A stretch of DNA of 64,000 bases from an uncultured Akkermansia sp. (GTDB taxonomy: Bacteria; Verrucomicrobiota; Verrucomicrobiia; Verrucomicrobiales; Akkermansiaceae), in the NCBI GenBank assembly GCA_944390825.1, contig CALXRG010000008.1, positions 1-64,000 on the forward strand. The letters are read 5' to 3'. The notes beneath the pieces were generated by a model. That model worked only from the letters and a program-made list of their open reading frames with translations, was not told the DNA's origin and ran no database searches. Each line of letters begins with the position of its first letter. The stretch's first letter is position 1. Shown piece by piece: positions 9,107-16,611 of the stretch. The position numbers and the translations under genes were made by a program.

Positions 9107-10705
9107 TCAGACTTTGTGTTTGCTCAGGAAATAAATGAATGAATCCATCAGCGCCTGCCAACTGGCCTCAATCAGATCGGCAGATACACCAACGGTCGTC
9201 CAGCTGCCGCAGGAATCGCTCGAATCAATGAGTACCCTTACACTACCCGGGCCGACCAGGCAGGCTGACTCTCCCATGCCGGCGAGGACTCGTACCTTGT
9301 AATCCACGAGTGTCAGATCCTCAAGCTGCGGGTAGAACGGTAGCAGCGCACGGCGAAGGGCCCGTTCGAGCGCGTCAACCGGGCCGAGGCCACTGGCCGC
9401 TACGTGTGAGGTGACGCCGTTGATGTCGAGCTTGAGGCATGCTTCAATCGCCATCTCCGGGTCTTTTTCGGTTTTGGAGTTGATGACGTAAAAGCGCTTG
9501 ACGGAGAAGAAATCGGGTGTCTGACCAAGATGCCGGCGCAGCAGGAGCTCGGCACTGGCTTCGGCTGCGGCGTAGTCGTAGCCGCGGGAGGCGTTTTCCT
9601 TGATGGTGGCAGAGATTTCCGCCAAAGCAGGGGATTCTGCCGGAATTGTGATGCCGAGCCGCCGGGCGAGTGCGCTGATGTTGCTTTTCCCGCCTTGGGA
9701 ACTGATGAGAATGCGGCGCGAGTTGCCGACGCTTTCCGGTCTGATGTGCTCGTAGAGGGAGGAGTTTTTGTTGATAGCGCTGACATGGATGCCCCCCTTG
9801 TGCGCGAAGGCGGCATCACCGACGAAGGGTTGACGCTTGAACGGCGCGACGTTCGCAATGTCACTGACTGCGTAGGAAACATCATGCAGCGTGGTCAGGG
9901 CCTCGGAGTCGAGCTGGGCACTGGTGTACCCCTTTTTTTTGATCAGCAGATTGGGGATGATGGTGCTGAGATCGGCGTTGCCGCAGCGCTCGCCGATGCC
10001 GTTGATGGTGCCTTGCACCAGCGAAACACCGCAGTCGACCGCCGTGAGAGAGTTTGCGACGGCGAGTCCGCAGTCGTTGTGTGCATGGATGCCGAGCGTT
10101 GCTTCGGGCAGTGTTTCACGCACGGCTTTCACGATGTCGGCAATTTCTTCGGGCATGGTGCCGCCATTGGTATCGCAGAGTGTGAGGTTTTCGGCGCCGC
10201 TGTCCCAAGCAGCCCGCAGGGTGGCCAGAGCGTAGTCAGGTTCCCGTTTGAAGCCGTCGAAGAAGTGTTCAGCGTCGTAGATGACTTGCTGCTTGTGCCG
10301 CTTGAGGAAGGAGACTGACCCCTCAATGATGCGTAAGTTTTCCTCACGCGTGATACCCAGGGCGATCTGAACGTGCCTGGGACAGGTCTTGCCGAAAATG
10401 GTAGCAACAGGGGCGCAGCATTCCGCGAGCGCTTGCAGGGTGACGTCTTTTTCCGGAGGTGTGCCCGCCCGATGAGTGCTGCCGAACGCAGCCAGCCGTG
10501 CGTGGTGCAGGGGCGTGCTGCGCATGGCTTCGAAATAGGCAGTGTCCACCTGATTGGCTCCGGGCCAGCCGCCTTCAATGTAGTCTATGCCGAGCGCGTC
10601 AAGGCGTTGAGTGATCGAAATCTTATCCCGGACGCTGAAATCAATCCCATCGCTTTGTGCACCGTCACGAAGCGTTGTATCATACCAGAAAATCTGACGA
10701 GCCAT
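9107..10705 (-). CDS. cimA: (R)-citramalate synthase
   Basis: A 532-residue enzyme that condenses pyruvate and acetyl-CoA to citramalate, the threonine-independent entry to isoleucine. The HMGL-like barrel shows WYDTTLRDGAQ at the N-terminus, CDTNGG, metal-binding GIHAHNDCGLAVAN and GTINGIGERCGNADL. FAHKGGIHVSAI lies in the linker, followed by a C-terminal LeuA-type regulatory dimer domain (SVKRFYVINSK through VDYKVRVL), where feedback inhibition usually acts. The length and domain order fit the CimA/LeuA-like family rather than 2-isopropylmalate synthase. The start ATG 10705 is six bases after a -10 hexamer; ATG 10720 lies upstream of that -10. A 30-bp element shared with ilvD lies upstream. 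Confidence 0.93.
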   Translation of the reverse strand: MARQIFWYDTTLRDGAQSDGIDFSVRDKISITQRLDALGIDYIEGGWPGANQVDTAYFEAMRSTPLHHARLAAFGSTHRAGTPPEKDVTLQALAECCAPVATIFGKTCPRHVQIALGITREENLRIIEGSVSFLKRHKQQVIYDAEHFFDGFKREPDYALATLRAAWDSGAENLTLCDTNGGTMPEEIADIVKAVRETLPEATLGIHAHNDCGLAVANSLTAVDCGVSLVQGTINGIGERCGNADLSTIIPNLLIKKKGYTSAQLDSEALTTLHDVSYAVSDIANVAPFKRQPFVGDAAFAHKGGIHVSAINKNSSLYEHIRPESVGNSRRILISSQGGKSNISALARRLGITIPAESPALAEISATIKENASRGYDYAAAEASAELLLRRHLGQTPDFFSVKRFYVINSKTEKDPEMAIEACLKLDINGVTSHVAASGLGPVDALERALRRALLPFYPQLEDLTLVDYKVRVLAGMGESACLVGPGSVRVLIDSSDSCGSWTTVGVSADLIEASWQALMDSFIYFLSKHKV

Positions 10706-10711
10706 GGGAGC

Positions 10712-10741
10712 ATCATACATGCAGGAGCGGGGGAGAGTCAA
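10712..10741 (-). promoter_or_regulatory. cimA promoter, leaderless geometry
   Basis: TTGACT (10741-10736), 18-base spacer, TATGAT (10717-10712), then six bases to ATG 10705. Transcription would begin at or next to the start codon. Confidence 0.6.
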
Positions 10742-10780
10742 GAGTGCATTGTGTCGGTGACAGGGAGTTTTGTCACGCAT

Positions 10781-10810
10781 ATTGCGTCAAAAGGAAACGC
10801 ACCGAAGGAC
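10781..10810 (-). promoter_or_regulatory. Shared cimA/ilvD upstream element, copy 1
   Basis: Identical at 27 of 30 positions to 33889-33918 upstream of ilvD. The core is a dyad TGCGT-N9-ACGCA followed by CCGAAGGA. It starts 76 bases upstream of cimA; the ilvD copy starts 79 bases upstream of its gene. A regulator binding site for branched-chain amino acid synthesis is inferred. Confidence 0.6.
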
Positions 10811-10943
10811 CTTGTTGCTCGAATGTTGAAGGAGCAGATGGTATGCAGGAGGTCGGTTTTGCATTTGATGCAACAGCTTGGTGATAGTTTTCAAGTGCTC
10901 AATCAGCTACGTGCCTGGGCCTGTCTTTTAAACAGCAGCGATG

Positions 10944-10974
10944 CGGGCTGCCCTCCTGGACGAAAGGCAGCCCG
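10944..10974 (-). terminator. Hairpin after the 11020-11523 gene
   Basis: A 9-bp perfect stem CGGGCTGCC/GGCAGCCCG with a 13-base loop lies about 45 bases after the stop. No T-tract follows directly, so terminator function is only likely. Confidence 0.45.
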
Positions 10975-11019
10975 ATGGCAGAGAAGAGGCGGTACGGGTT
11001 GAATCCCGACGATGATGGT

Positions 11020-11523
11020 TTATTGGGCGTTGCCGAGGCTTTCGAGAGCTTTCATGAGTGCTTCTGAACCGTAGGCTTGCGATGCGGCAATGGTCATGAC
11101 GCTCAGGGTAAATTGCTGGACAGGCTCAGCCATGTACTGCATGATGACCGGCTGAAGTTTGACTTGAAGTTCACGGTTGGGTTGAGGAAGGTCTTTGTTG
11201 GCCTGCTCCAGCTCTTTCATTTTGCTAATGGCTGCGGTGATTTGGGGTGCGGCAGCATCGGCAGAAGCTTTGTCCTTGACGCCCTTCAGTGTGGTGGTGA
11301 TTTCGGTGATGATGCGGGCAGATTCCTTGATCGCCGGCATGTAGGGCTCCATTTCCGGGGTGATTTCGATGGGTTGTGTGGTGTCGGCTTTGGCTGTGAG
11401 CAGGGCTTTCGCTGCTGCGACTTGTTCCGGTGTGGGGCCAGTGCTGTCGGTTGTGGCTGCCGTTGGTTGGGCGAGAGCCGGGGCGCTAAGCAGAACTGCC
11501 GCTGTTATGAGGGTTGTTTTCAT
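11020..11523 (-). CDS. Small exported protein, unknown function
   Basis: A 167-residue protein with a signal peptide (MKTTLITAAVLLSAPALA, cleaved before QPTAA). The mature part is predicted to be largely helical with Ala-, Lys- and Thr-rich segments (AKALLTAKAD, ISKMKELEQANKDLPQPN) and a hydrophobic C-terminal helix. No family was recognised. The gene stands alone between its own promoter and a downstream hairpin. Confidence 0.75.
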   Translation of the reverse strand: MKTTLITAAVLLSAPALAQPTAATTDSTGPTPEQVAAAKALLTAKADTTQPIEITPEMEPYMPAIKESARIITEITTTLKGVKDKASADAAAPQITAAISKMKELEQANKDLPQPNRELQVKLQPVIMQYMAEPVQQFTLSVMTIAASQAYGSEALMKALESLGNAQ

Positions 11524-11571
11524 GATATAGATGGTGTTTGGGATTTACTTACTGCCTTTATTATTAAGGCG

Positions 11572-11600
11572 AGTTTATCGTATTGATCGTGGGCGGTCAA
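11572..11600 (-). promoter_or_regulatory. Promoter of the small exported protein gene
   Basis: TTGACC (11600-11595), 17-base spacer, TAAACT (11577-11572). A leader of about 45 bases with a small GCCTT/AAGGC hairpin precedes ATG 11523. The same -10, TAAACT, is used at gap. Confidence 0.5.
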
Positions 11601-11689
11601 GCATGTAGTGAAAGGATGCAGAAAAAGTTTCATGGCGGCGCTGGTGTGGGGTTGATGCGGGGGGCAGGGCGCCGGTGTCGTCTTTGCGC

Positions 11690-11718
11690 TTGCAGGCCGG
11701 GGGCTGGTGTGGTACTGT
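11690..11718 (+). promoter_or_regulatory. Promoter with leaderless geometry
   Basis: TTGCAG (11690-11695), 17-base spacer, TACTGT (11713-11718), six bases, then GTG 11725. This supports GTG 11725 over GTG 11707 as the start. Confidence 0.45.
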
Positions 11719-11724
11719 TACGGC

Positions 11725-12417
11725 GTGAAGATTGATTCTCATACGACGCAAAAAGAGCTGGAAAAGGTGGTGGAGGTGGGCTTGCGACGCGACATTTTGA
11801 GGAGTACTCCTTTGAACCTCAAGCAGTTTATCCCGTTTTCCATCCTGTTTCTGCTGTTCCCGGGGATGGTTTTAGGCTGGAGGTGGGGAGGCATCATCAC
11901 GGCTGTATTTGCGGCTTTCCTGACGGGATGCCTGATGTGGAATGCTGATGCTCTGGCGCTCAATGCCGTGCGTGTGTGGTTTTTCTGGGGCTGTGCGACG
12001 ATTGCAATCGTGAGTTTCCAGGTGTTGCGCGGTGCTCTGGTGCTTGCATGGCGCCGCCGCTTGCCTCAGATGCCGAAGTCAGGCTTGCCCAAAGGGGTGG
12101 TGGCTCCCAGCGAAGTGCTGTTGCGCTGGCGTAAGGAGAAGGTGGCAGGAGAGGAATGCTACGTGAGCCGTTTTGTTCTGGAGGCACCTGTGGCAGGTTT
12201 CTACGCTTTTTTGCGTACGGTTGATGACTACGATGGGGTGCTGCGTTACAGCCCGAATACGGCATTCGAACACATGGAGGGGAAAACAGGTCTGCGAGTA
12301 AACGACTTGGTGATTTATCGCTTGTCTCCCGGCCGTCATGAGCTCATCTGGACGACAGCCAAGGCTGTGGGCGAGCCGCCAAGGGCGACGATCACCCAGC
12401 TGAATGTGCTTCACTGA
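11725..12417 (+). CDS. Membrane protein, unknown function
   Basis: A 230-residue protein from GTG 11725 (an alternative GTG lies at 11707). A short charged N-terminus is followed by three hydrophobic segments at about residues 33-51, 55-75 and 83-102. A soluble C-terminal domain of about 120 residues follows (KEKVAGEECYVSRFVLEAPVA, YDGVLRYSPN, YRLSPGRHELIWT). No family was recognised. It has no close co-directional neighbour. Confidence 0.7.
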   Translation: MKIDSHTTQKELEKVVEVGLRRDILRSTPLNLKQFIPFSILFLLFPGMVLGWRWGGIITAVFAAFLTGCLMWNADALALNAVRVWFFWGCATIAIVSFQVLRGALVLAWRRRLPQMPKSGLPKGVVAPSEVLLRWRKEKVAGEECYVSRFVLEAPVAGFYAFLRTVDDYDGVLRYSPNTAFEHMEGKTGLRVNDLVIYRLSPGRHELIWTTAKAVGEPPRATITQLNVLH

Positions 12418-12738
12418 GTGAACGGGTACGGCGACGCTGGTGCTGGGAGAATGGCGCTCGGCAAGCGGGTTCGAGTATGTGCTGATTCTGCGAGCGGGAT
12501 CGGATGAAGGCAGCTGAGGGCGGTTGACTTTTCGCCTGTGCGTGTCCTAATGTGCCGGAGCGTCGGATTATGCGGGGCTGCCGTATGCTGGTGTCGGGTG
12601 ATGGCCTGAGTTTGCCGGAACAAACTAACCGGGATTTGCGGAGAATTTGCGGAGTGGCGTGCCGGCGGGTTGAAATCAACCCCGGAGGCCACATTGCGGC
12701 CAACCGGGGTGGGGTTGGGCTGGCGCGGAGACTTATTT
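12418..12738. other. Convergent spacer
   Basis: It lies between a plus-strand gene and the minus-strand AP2-like gene. The hairpin at 12679-12710 is the only feature seen; no coding sequence, tRNA or repeat was recognised. Confidence 0.6.
12679..12710 (-). terminator. Hairpin after the AP2-like gene
   Basis: ACCCCGG (12679-12685) pairs with CCGGGGT (12704-12710), with a nested GGCC/GGCC stem. On the minus strand it is followed by TGATTTC. It lies about 30 bases past the stop. Confidence 0.5.
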
Positions 12739-13011
12739 TTACTTTGATGCCGGAGCACTGGCGGTTTCGGGTGTTTCGATCCCGGATTTGAAGCGTTCGA
12801 AAACGGCCCGCGGGTCTTCGGGACTTTCCTTCAGGGCGTTGAAGATGCGGTCGCGCATGGCGACTGCTGCCTTGAAAGCGGCTTCCTCACTGCCGTACTG
12901 GCGGTCGGAGAAGTACTTGGTGAATTGGTTCCACTTGCGGCAGATGCTGAGTCTCCATCCCTGAAAGGAGGTTGTTTCATACGTGTAGCGGGTGATGTTG
13001 CGTTGGGTCAT
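12739..13011 (-). CDS. Small AP2/ERF-like domain protein
   Basis: A 90-residue protein dominated by one domain: GWRLSICRKWNQFTKYFSD...YGSEEAAFKAAVAMRD. The pattern GW-x-V/L-x-I-x-R...K-x-F-x-D...YG-x-x-x-AA-x-x-A-x-x-x-RD is that of AP2-like DNA-binding domains, which in bacteria usually sit at the N-terminus of integrases or HNH nucleases. Here it stands alone with a short polar C-terminus. A DNA-binding role is inferred. A perfect 7-bp dyad (13064-13089) lies 50-80 bases upstream and could be its own operator. Confidence 0.65.
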   Translation of the reverse strand: MTQRNITRYTYETTSFQGWRLSICRKWNQFTKYFSDRQYGSEEAAFKAAVAMRDRIFNALKESPEDPRAVFERFKSGIETPETASAPASK

Positions 13012-13063
13012 ATGGGAATGTGTGGTTGATTTAGTTGCGCCGTTGCATCGGCATGTTTATACC

Positions 13064-13089
13064 TTGCCATATTATGTTGCACATGGCAA
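13064..13089. promoter_or_regulatory. Dyad TTGCCAT-N12-ATGGCAA
   Basis: Perfect 7-bp inverted arms at 13064-13070 and 13083-13089 with an AT-rich centre, upstream of the AP2-like gene. Arm spacing of 19 bp (about two helical turns) suits a dimeric repressor. Confidence 0.45.
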
Positions 13090-13300
13090 TCTAACACGCT
13101 ATAAATTAGGGTATTACCAATTTGTAAGTTAGCCTGGCTTCCATCTGGAAAGAATGCGGGAAACTCCTGTGCCACGCTGTGGACCTGCGGGAGTGCAGGT
13201 TTCAGACCCAGGGGGCGTGGGATGTGCAGCGATGGGGGAAGTCTGTGCGGCTGACCGTAGAGTGATGCGAGGGTCGCGGTCCCAGTCCGGGTGCGGCATG

Positions 13301-13330
13301 AAAAAGCAGCCGTCCGTGCCGGACGGCTGC
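13301..13330 (-). terminator. pfk intrinsic terminator
   Basis: A perfect 11-bp stem (13306-13316 with 13320-13330) with a 3-base loop, followed on the minus strand by TTTTTC. It lies 30 bases after the stop. Confidence 0.9.
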
Positions 13331-13359
13331 GTGTCAGAAGGATGCTCTGAGCGGGAGGT

Positions 13360-14610
13360 TTAGCAGCAGGGCTTGGCCAATACCTTCTTGAGCCTTGCAA
13401 AGCGCGGCAGCGCGTGCTCTATCTTCATGCCGGTGTCGCCCTGAATCAGGGGCAGAGCGTAATCGATGAAGGCTTGCTCCACACCGTTACCAGCAGCGTT
13501 GATCCATTCACGCGGGACTTTGCGCTCGAAGTTGGCCACGCTCTCCAGGGGAAGGAGCTTGGTGTTGCAGATGTACTGACCGTAGAGGTTGTTGCGCTCG
13601 AACGCAACCATCTTGTCTGTGTCACCACCGATGGCTGCCGTGACAGCGGTCTTGCCGGCAAGATAGGCCTCGGTCGCATCAGTCGTAGAGGCAAGGTGCG
13701 TGGCGCAGCGCTGAAGCAGGGATGGCTCAATGGCGCGAACCTTGGCATTCTTGATGCGGCCGCGCACAATCTCTGCAAGCTTGTTGGCAAGGCCACCGAG
13801 CTGGGCGTGCCCGAAGCCGTCGTTGCTGTTGGTCTTCGCTTCGGAGATGAATTTGCCGTCTTTGTCGTGAATGCCTTCAGAAACAACGACGAGACACTTG
13901 TTGGTGGCATTGTAGACGCGCTCCACATCGGCCAGGAAACTGTCCATGTCAAAGTCTACCTCCGGGAGGTAAATCAGATCGGGGCCCGCTCCCGCGTAAG
14001 TGGCCAGGGCGGAAGCAGCTGTGAGCCAGCCTGCGTGACGCCCCATCACCTCGATGATGGTGACCATGCCTGTGTCATAGCAGCAGGCGTCATGCTTGAC
14101 TTCCATGCAGGAGGTGGCGATGTATTTGGCCGCTGAGGCAAAGCCCGGGCAGTGATCCGTGCCGTACAGGTCGTTGTCGATGGTCTTGGGAATACCCATG
14201 ACGCGGCACTCATAGCCGTGCTTGAGCAGGAACTTGGAAATCTTGTTGCAGGTATCCATGGAGTCGTTCCCGCCATTGTAGAAGAAGTAACGTACGTCAA
14301 ACTTGCGGAAGGTCTCGAGAATTTTCTCGTAGTCGGTCGGATCTTCATCGGGATCCTTCATCTTGTAGCGGCAGGTGCCAAGAGCCGAGGCCGGTGTGAA
14401 CTTGAGCAGCTCCAGCTCGGCGGGATCTTCCTGGCTCATGTCGTACAAGCGCTGGTTGAGCACGCCGGTGATACCGTTAGCGGCGCCAAGAACCCGCGTG
14501 ATTTGGGGAGCGTTGAGCGCGGCTTGCACAGCGCCGAGTACACTGGCATTGATTACGGCTGTGGGACCGCCGGACTGGCCGATGATGCATGCACCTTTAA
14601 GATCTGACAT
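13360..14610 (-). CDS. pfp: Pyrophosphate-dependent 6-phosphofructokinase
   Basis: A 416-residue enzyme that interconverts fructose 6-phosphate and fructose 1,6-bisphosphate with PPi as phosphoryl donor. The N-terminal GQSGGPTAVINASV, catalytic PKTIDNDL (142-147 region) and EVMGRHAGWL identify the family. The donor-site motif is GGND (113-116) rather than the GGDG of ATP-dependent enzymes, and Lys142 precedes TIDND; both are hallmarks of PPi dependence. Soluble pyrophosphatase is encoded 10 kb away. Confidence 0.93.
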   Translation of the reverse strand: MSDLKGACIIGQSGGPTAVINASVLGAVQAALNAPQITRVLGAANGITGVLNQRLYDMSQEDPAELELLKFTPASALGTCRYKMKDPDEDPTDYEKILETFRKFDVRYFFYNGGNDSMDTCNKISKFLLKHGYECRVMGIPKTIDNDLYGTDHCPGFASAAKYIATSCMEVKHDACCYDTGMVTIIEVMGRHAGWLTAASALATYAGAGPDLIYLPEVDFDMDSFLADVERVYNATNKCLVVVSEGIHDKDGKFISEAKTNSNDGFGHAQLGGLANKLAEIVRGRIKNAKVRAIEPSLLQRCATHLASTTDATEAYLAGKTAVTAAIGGDTDKMVAFERNNLYGQYICNTKLLPLESVANFERKVPREWINAAGNGVEQAFIDYALPLIQGDTGMKIEHALPRFARLKKVLAKPCC

Positions 14611-14677
14611 AGCAAGTGAATATATGTTGATGGTTATGACGCCTTCGCGTGGTTAGGACGCCAGCAAGGGCGCGGAG

Positions 14678-14706
14678 ATTGTACACAGTTCTTTTTGCTT
14701 TGACAA
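14678..14706 (-). promoter_or_regulatory. pfk promoter
   Basis: TTGTCA (14706-14701), 17-base spacer, TACAAT (14683-14678), giving a leader of about 60 bases before ATG 14610. A second -10-like TATATT (14624-14619) is closer but lacks a -35. Confidence 0.6.
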
Positions 14707-15261
14707 GCCTAAAAGTGGGAAAACTTGTCATCCGTGTTGCATCATCATTACGAGGCTTTATCATAACAAGATGACCAATACCTCCAGTCCGGATGAGGCA
14801 AGAGGTCAGTACGCCGAGACCCGATTAAGCGTATACATAAAGGACTGTCAAGGCGTTGCGCGTTTCTCTATTGAGTAAACAGTAGGACGGCGTATCGGTC
14901 GTTCGGATTGCACAATCCTTCACCACGCATTTCTTCACCACGCGTTTTGTATCTGCTGCGTTTACGGCTCCAGGTCCTTTACCTTCCGCGCCGTTTTCAT
15001 CTCTCGAATTGTTCCCCACGCAGCTTTGCGGAGGTCTTCCCCATGGTGCAATACATTTGCTTTCACCGTCCCGACACAATCCGGATCTTTTGGGCCACTC
15101 CTGCAGGAAAAATCGCATCAGCATCACGCAGAGTGCGGCTGCACGGCTCGGCTCTAAGCGTAATTGTACGGGCGGTACCGCGGACCGAGCCGAAGTGCCG
15201 GTTATATGATGCCACAGGTTTGTTATCCATTTGACGGTCTGACGGTTTAAGGGCGCCGAAT

Positions 15262-15299
15262 GGTGATGCAATACCCACTCGGTGATGCAACACCGACTC
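15262..15299. repeat. 19-bp tandem duplication upstream of hemC
   Basis: Two abutting copies (15262-15280 and 15281-15299) differ at two positions. The core is GGTGATGCAA-x-ACC-x-ACTC. It ends five bases before the hemC -35 hexamer, so it may be a pair of regulator sites. Confidence 0.7.
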
Positions 15300-15304
15300 G
15301 TGGC

Positions 15305-15332
15305 TTGCAAAGCGTGCGTTTTCCGATAAAAT
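15305..15332 (+). promoter_or_regulatory. hemC promoter, near-leaderless geometry
   Basis: TTGCAA (15305-15310), 16-base spacer, TAAAAT (15327-15332), seven bases, then ATG 15340. A GAAGG sequence sits just before the ATG but would lie at or before the transcription start. Confidence 0.55.
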
Positions 15333-15339
15333 AGAAGGC

Positions 15340-16275
15340 ATGAAGCACCCCCTGATCATCGGTACCCGCGGCAGTGTACTTGCCTTGGCTCAATCTCAAT
15401 TGGCGATCAACGCCATGCTGGCACACAGCCCCGATTTGCAGTACGAGCTGCGCATTATTCACACTGCCGGAGACCAGCGCACGGATATTCCCCTGCACGA
15501 GGTCAATGCCGCTACCGGAACCGGCGACAAGGGGGTCTTTATTGCAGCCATAGAAGAGGCTCTTGCAGAGGGAAAAATCGACTGCGCAGTCCATAGTCTC
15601 AAGGACATGCCCGGACAGCTTGATTCCCGTTTTGAGATCGCCGCTGTCCTCCCGCGCGAGGAAATCGCCGATACGCTCGTAGTCAAAAAAGGAGCAGATG
15701 CCAGTCATCTGGTAATCGGCACCGGCAGTGTGCGACGGATGCACTTCGTCCGGGCATATTGGGGCGACTCTGCCCGGTGTCTGCCGATACGCGGCAACGT
15801 CTCAACCCGACTGCGCAAACTCGCCGAAGATCCCGAAATGACAGCCACCTTGCTCGCCCGCGCGGGGCTCAACCGCTTGGGGTATACCAGCAACACGATT
15901 CAGCTCGGCGAGGATTGCTTCTGCTTGGTTGATCTTTCGCCAGATGCCTTTATGCCGGCTCTGGGGCAGGGTGCTGTGGCCATTGAAATCCGCAAGGGCG
16001 ATGAAGAGACCCGGCGCTTGGTTGTCCCGGCAAACGACGAGCCTACAGCCCGGTGCGTTGCAGCGGAGCGGGCTTTTTTGAACGCGCTGCAGGCGGATTG
16101 TTCGGTGCCGGTCGGGGGGTACGCTTCGGAGGAAGTGAGCGGCACGCTGTTGCTGAGGGCCCTGTATTTCACAACGGGTGGGCAACCCATCCGCATCACT
16201 CAGCGAGGCCCGGCAGATGACCCCGTTGCTGTAGGTATCGAGGCTCATAAGCAGCTGATGCGCAAACTGGCTTAA
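15340..16275 (+). CDS. hemC: Hydroxymethylbilane synthase (porphobilinogen deaminase)
   Basis: A 311-residue cytosolic enzyme that polymerises four porphobilinogens into hydroxymethylbilane in haem synthesis. The N-terminal GTRGSVLALAQSQ, TGDKGVFIAAIEEAL, AVHSLKDMPG, RGNVSTRLRKL and ALGQGAVAIE motifs are all present. Cys254 (ADCSVPVGG) is the dipyrromethane cofactor attachment site. No other haem gene is adjacent. The product supplies haem precursors that the cytochrome bd oxidase needs. Confidence 0.97.
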   Translation: MKHPLIIGTRGSVLALAQSQLAINAMLAHSPDLQYELRIIHTAGDQRTDIPLHEVNAATGTGDKGVFIAAIEEALAEGKIDCAVHSLKDMPGQLDSRFEIAAVLPREEIADTLVVKKGADASHLVIGTGSVRRMHFVRAYWGDSARCLPIRGNVSTRLRKLAEDPEMTATLLARAGLNRLGYTSNTIQLGEDCFCLVDLSPDAFMPALGQGAVAIEIRKGDEETRRLVVPANDEPTARCVAAERAFLNALQADCSVPVGGYASEEVSGTLLLRALYFTTGGQPIRITQRGPADDPVAVGIEAHKQLMRKLA

Positions 16276-16611
16276 TGGCTTAAAATCCACGTTGCTGCAA
16301 ACGACAGAGGGAGAGACGGGGGAGGAGATACTGCCTCAAGTAGGGAATGGAAGCTGTGCAAAGCGTCTGTTCTTGCTCAATATTTTTTGTTCAAACAACC
16401 GATTAGGCATCGGCTTATGTAGCGGGTGATGATAAGGCAAATTGGATTGGCGGGACGTTTCAAACCTGGAACGCCCGGAGAGGTCTGTTTGCCGTAGGAG
16501 AAAGATAAAACAACGCCGGCTGATCTGAAGGATGTTCCGTTGGTAAATACTCTCATCTTTGTGTTTGACTACATTTCCAAAGATGCTAGTATAGCACAGT
16601 AGGAGAGTATC
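16276..16611. other. Spacer between hemC and the Sel1 gene
   Basis: An imperfect GC-rich dyad near 16454-16478 (GGGACGTTTC/GGAACGCCC) is visible. The last 50 bases are the promoter and leader of the Sel1 gene. No gene or known structured RNA was recognised. Confidence 0.5.
16565..16605 (+). promoter_or_regulatory. Promoter and Shine-Dalgarno of the Sel1 gene
   Basis: TTGACT (16565-16570), 16-base spacer, extended -10 TGC-TAGTAT (16584-16592), then AGGAG (16601-16605) six bases before ATG 16612. It is one of the few genes here with a clear Shine-Dalgarno sequence. Confidence 0.65.

Larger units (their letters stand above)
10706..11019. other. Spacer upstream of cimA
   Basis: No gene was recognised. 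It contains the cimA promoter, the element shared with ilvD (10781-10810) and the hairpin at 10944-10974 that follows the neighbouring exported-protein gene. Confidence 0.6.
13012..13359. other. Spacer between pfk and the AP2-like gene
   Basis: It contains the dyad 13064-13089 and the pfk terminator 13301-13330. It is AT-rich near 13060-13135 and GC-rich beyond. No gene was recognised. Confidence 0.6.
14611..15339. other. 729-bp divergent spacer between pfk and hemC
   Basis: It holds the pfk promoter near one end and the hemC promoter plus a 19-bp tandem repeat near the other. Small repeats such as TTCACCACGC (twice near 14930-14950) and TGACGGT (twice near 15232-15247) are visible. A 161-codon minus-strand frame at 14825-15310 has no recognisable protein features and is not called. 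No structured RNA was identified. Confidence 0.5.

Noticed and set aside
8330..9142. 270-codon plus-strand frame opposite the acidic exported protein
   Set aside because: The Ser/Val-rich sequence is the complement of Asp/Ser codons; the minus-strand frame has a signal peptide and terminator.
12455..12480. GGTTCGAGT sequence resembling a tRNA T-arm
   Set aside because: No acceptor stem, D-arm or anticodon arm can be built around it.
14825..15310. 161-codon minus-strand open frame between pfk and hemC
   Set aside because: Composition looks random (many Cys, Trp, Arg), there is no family pattern, no start context, and it overlaps the hemC promoter and tandem repeat.
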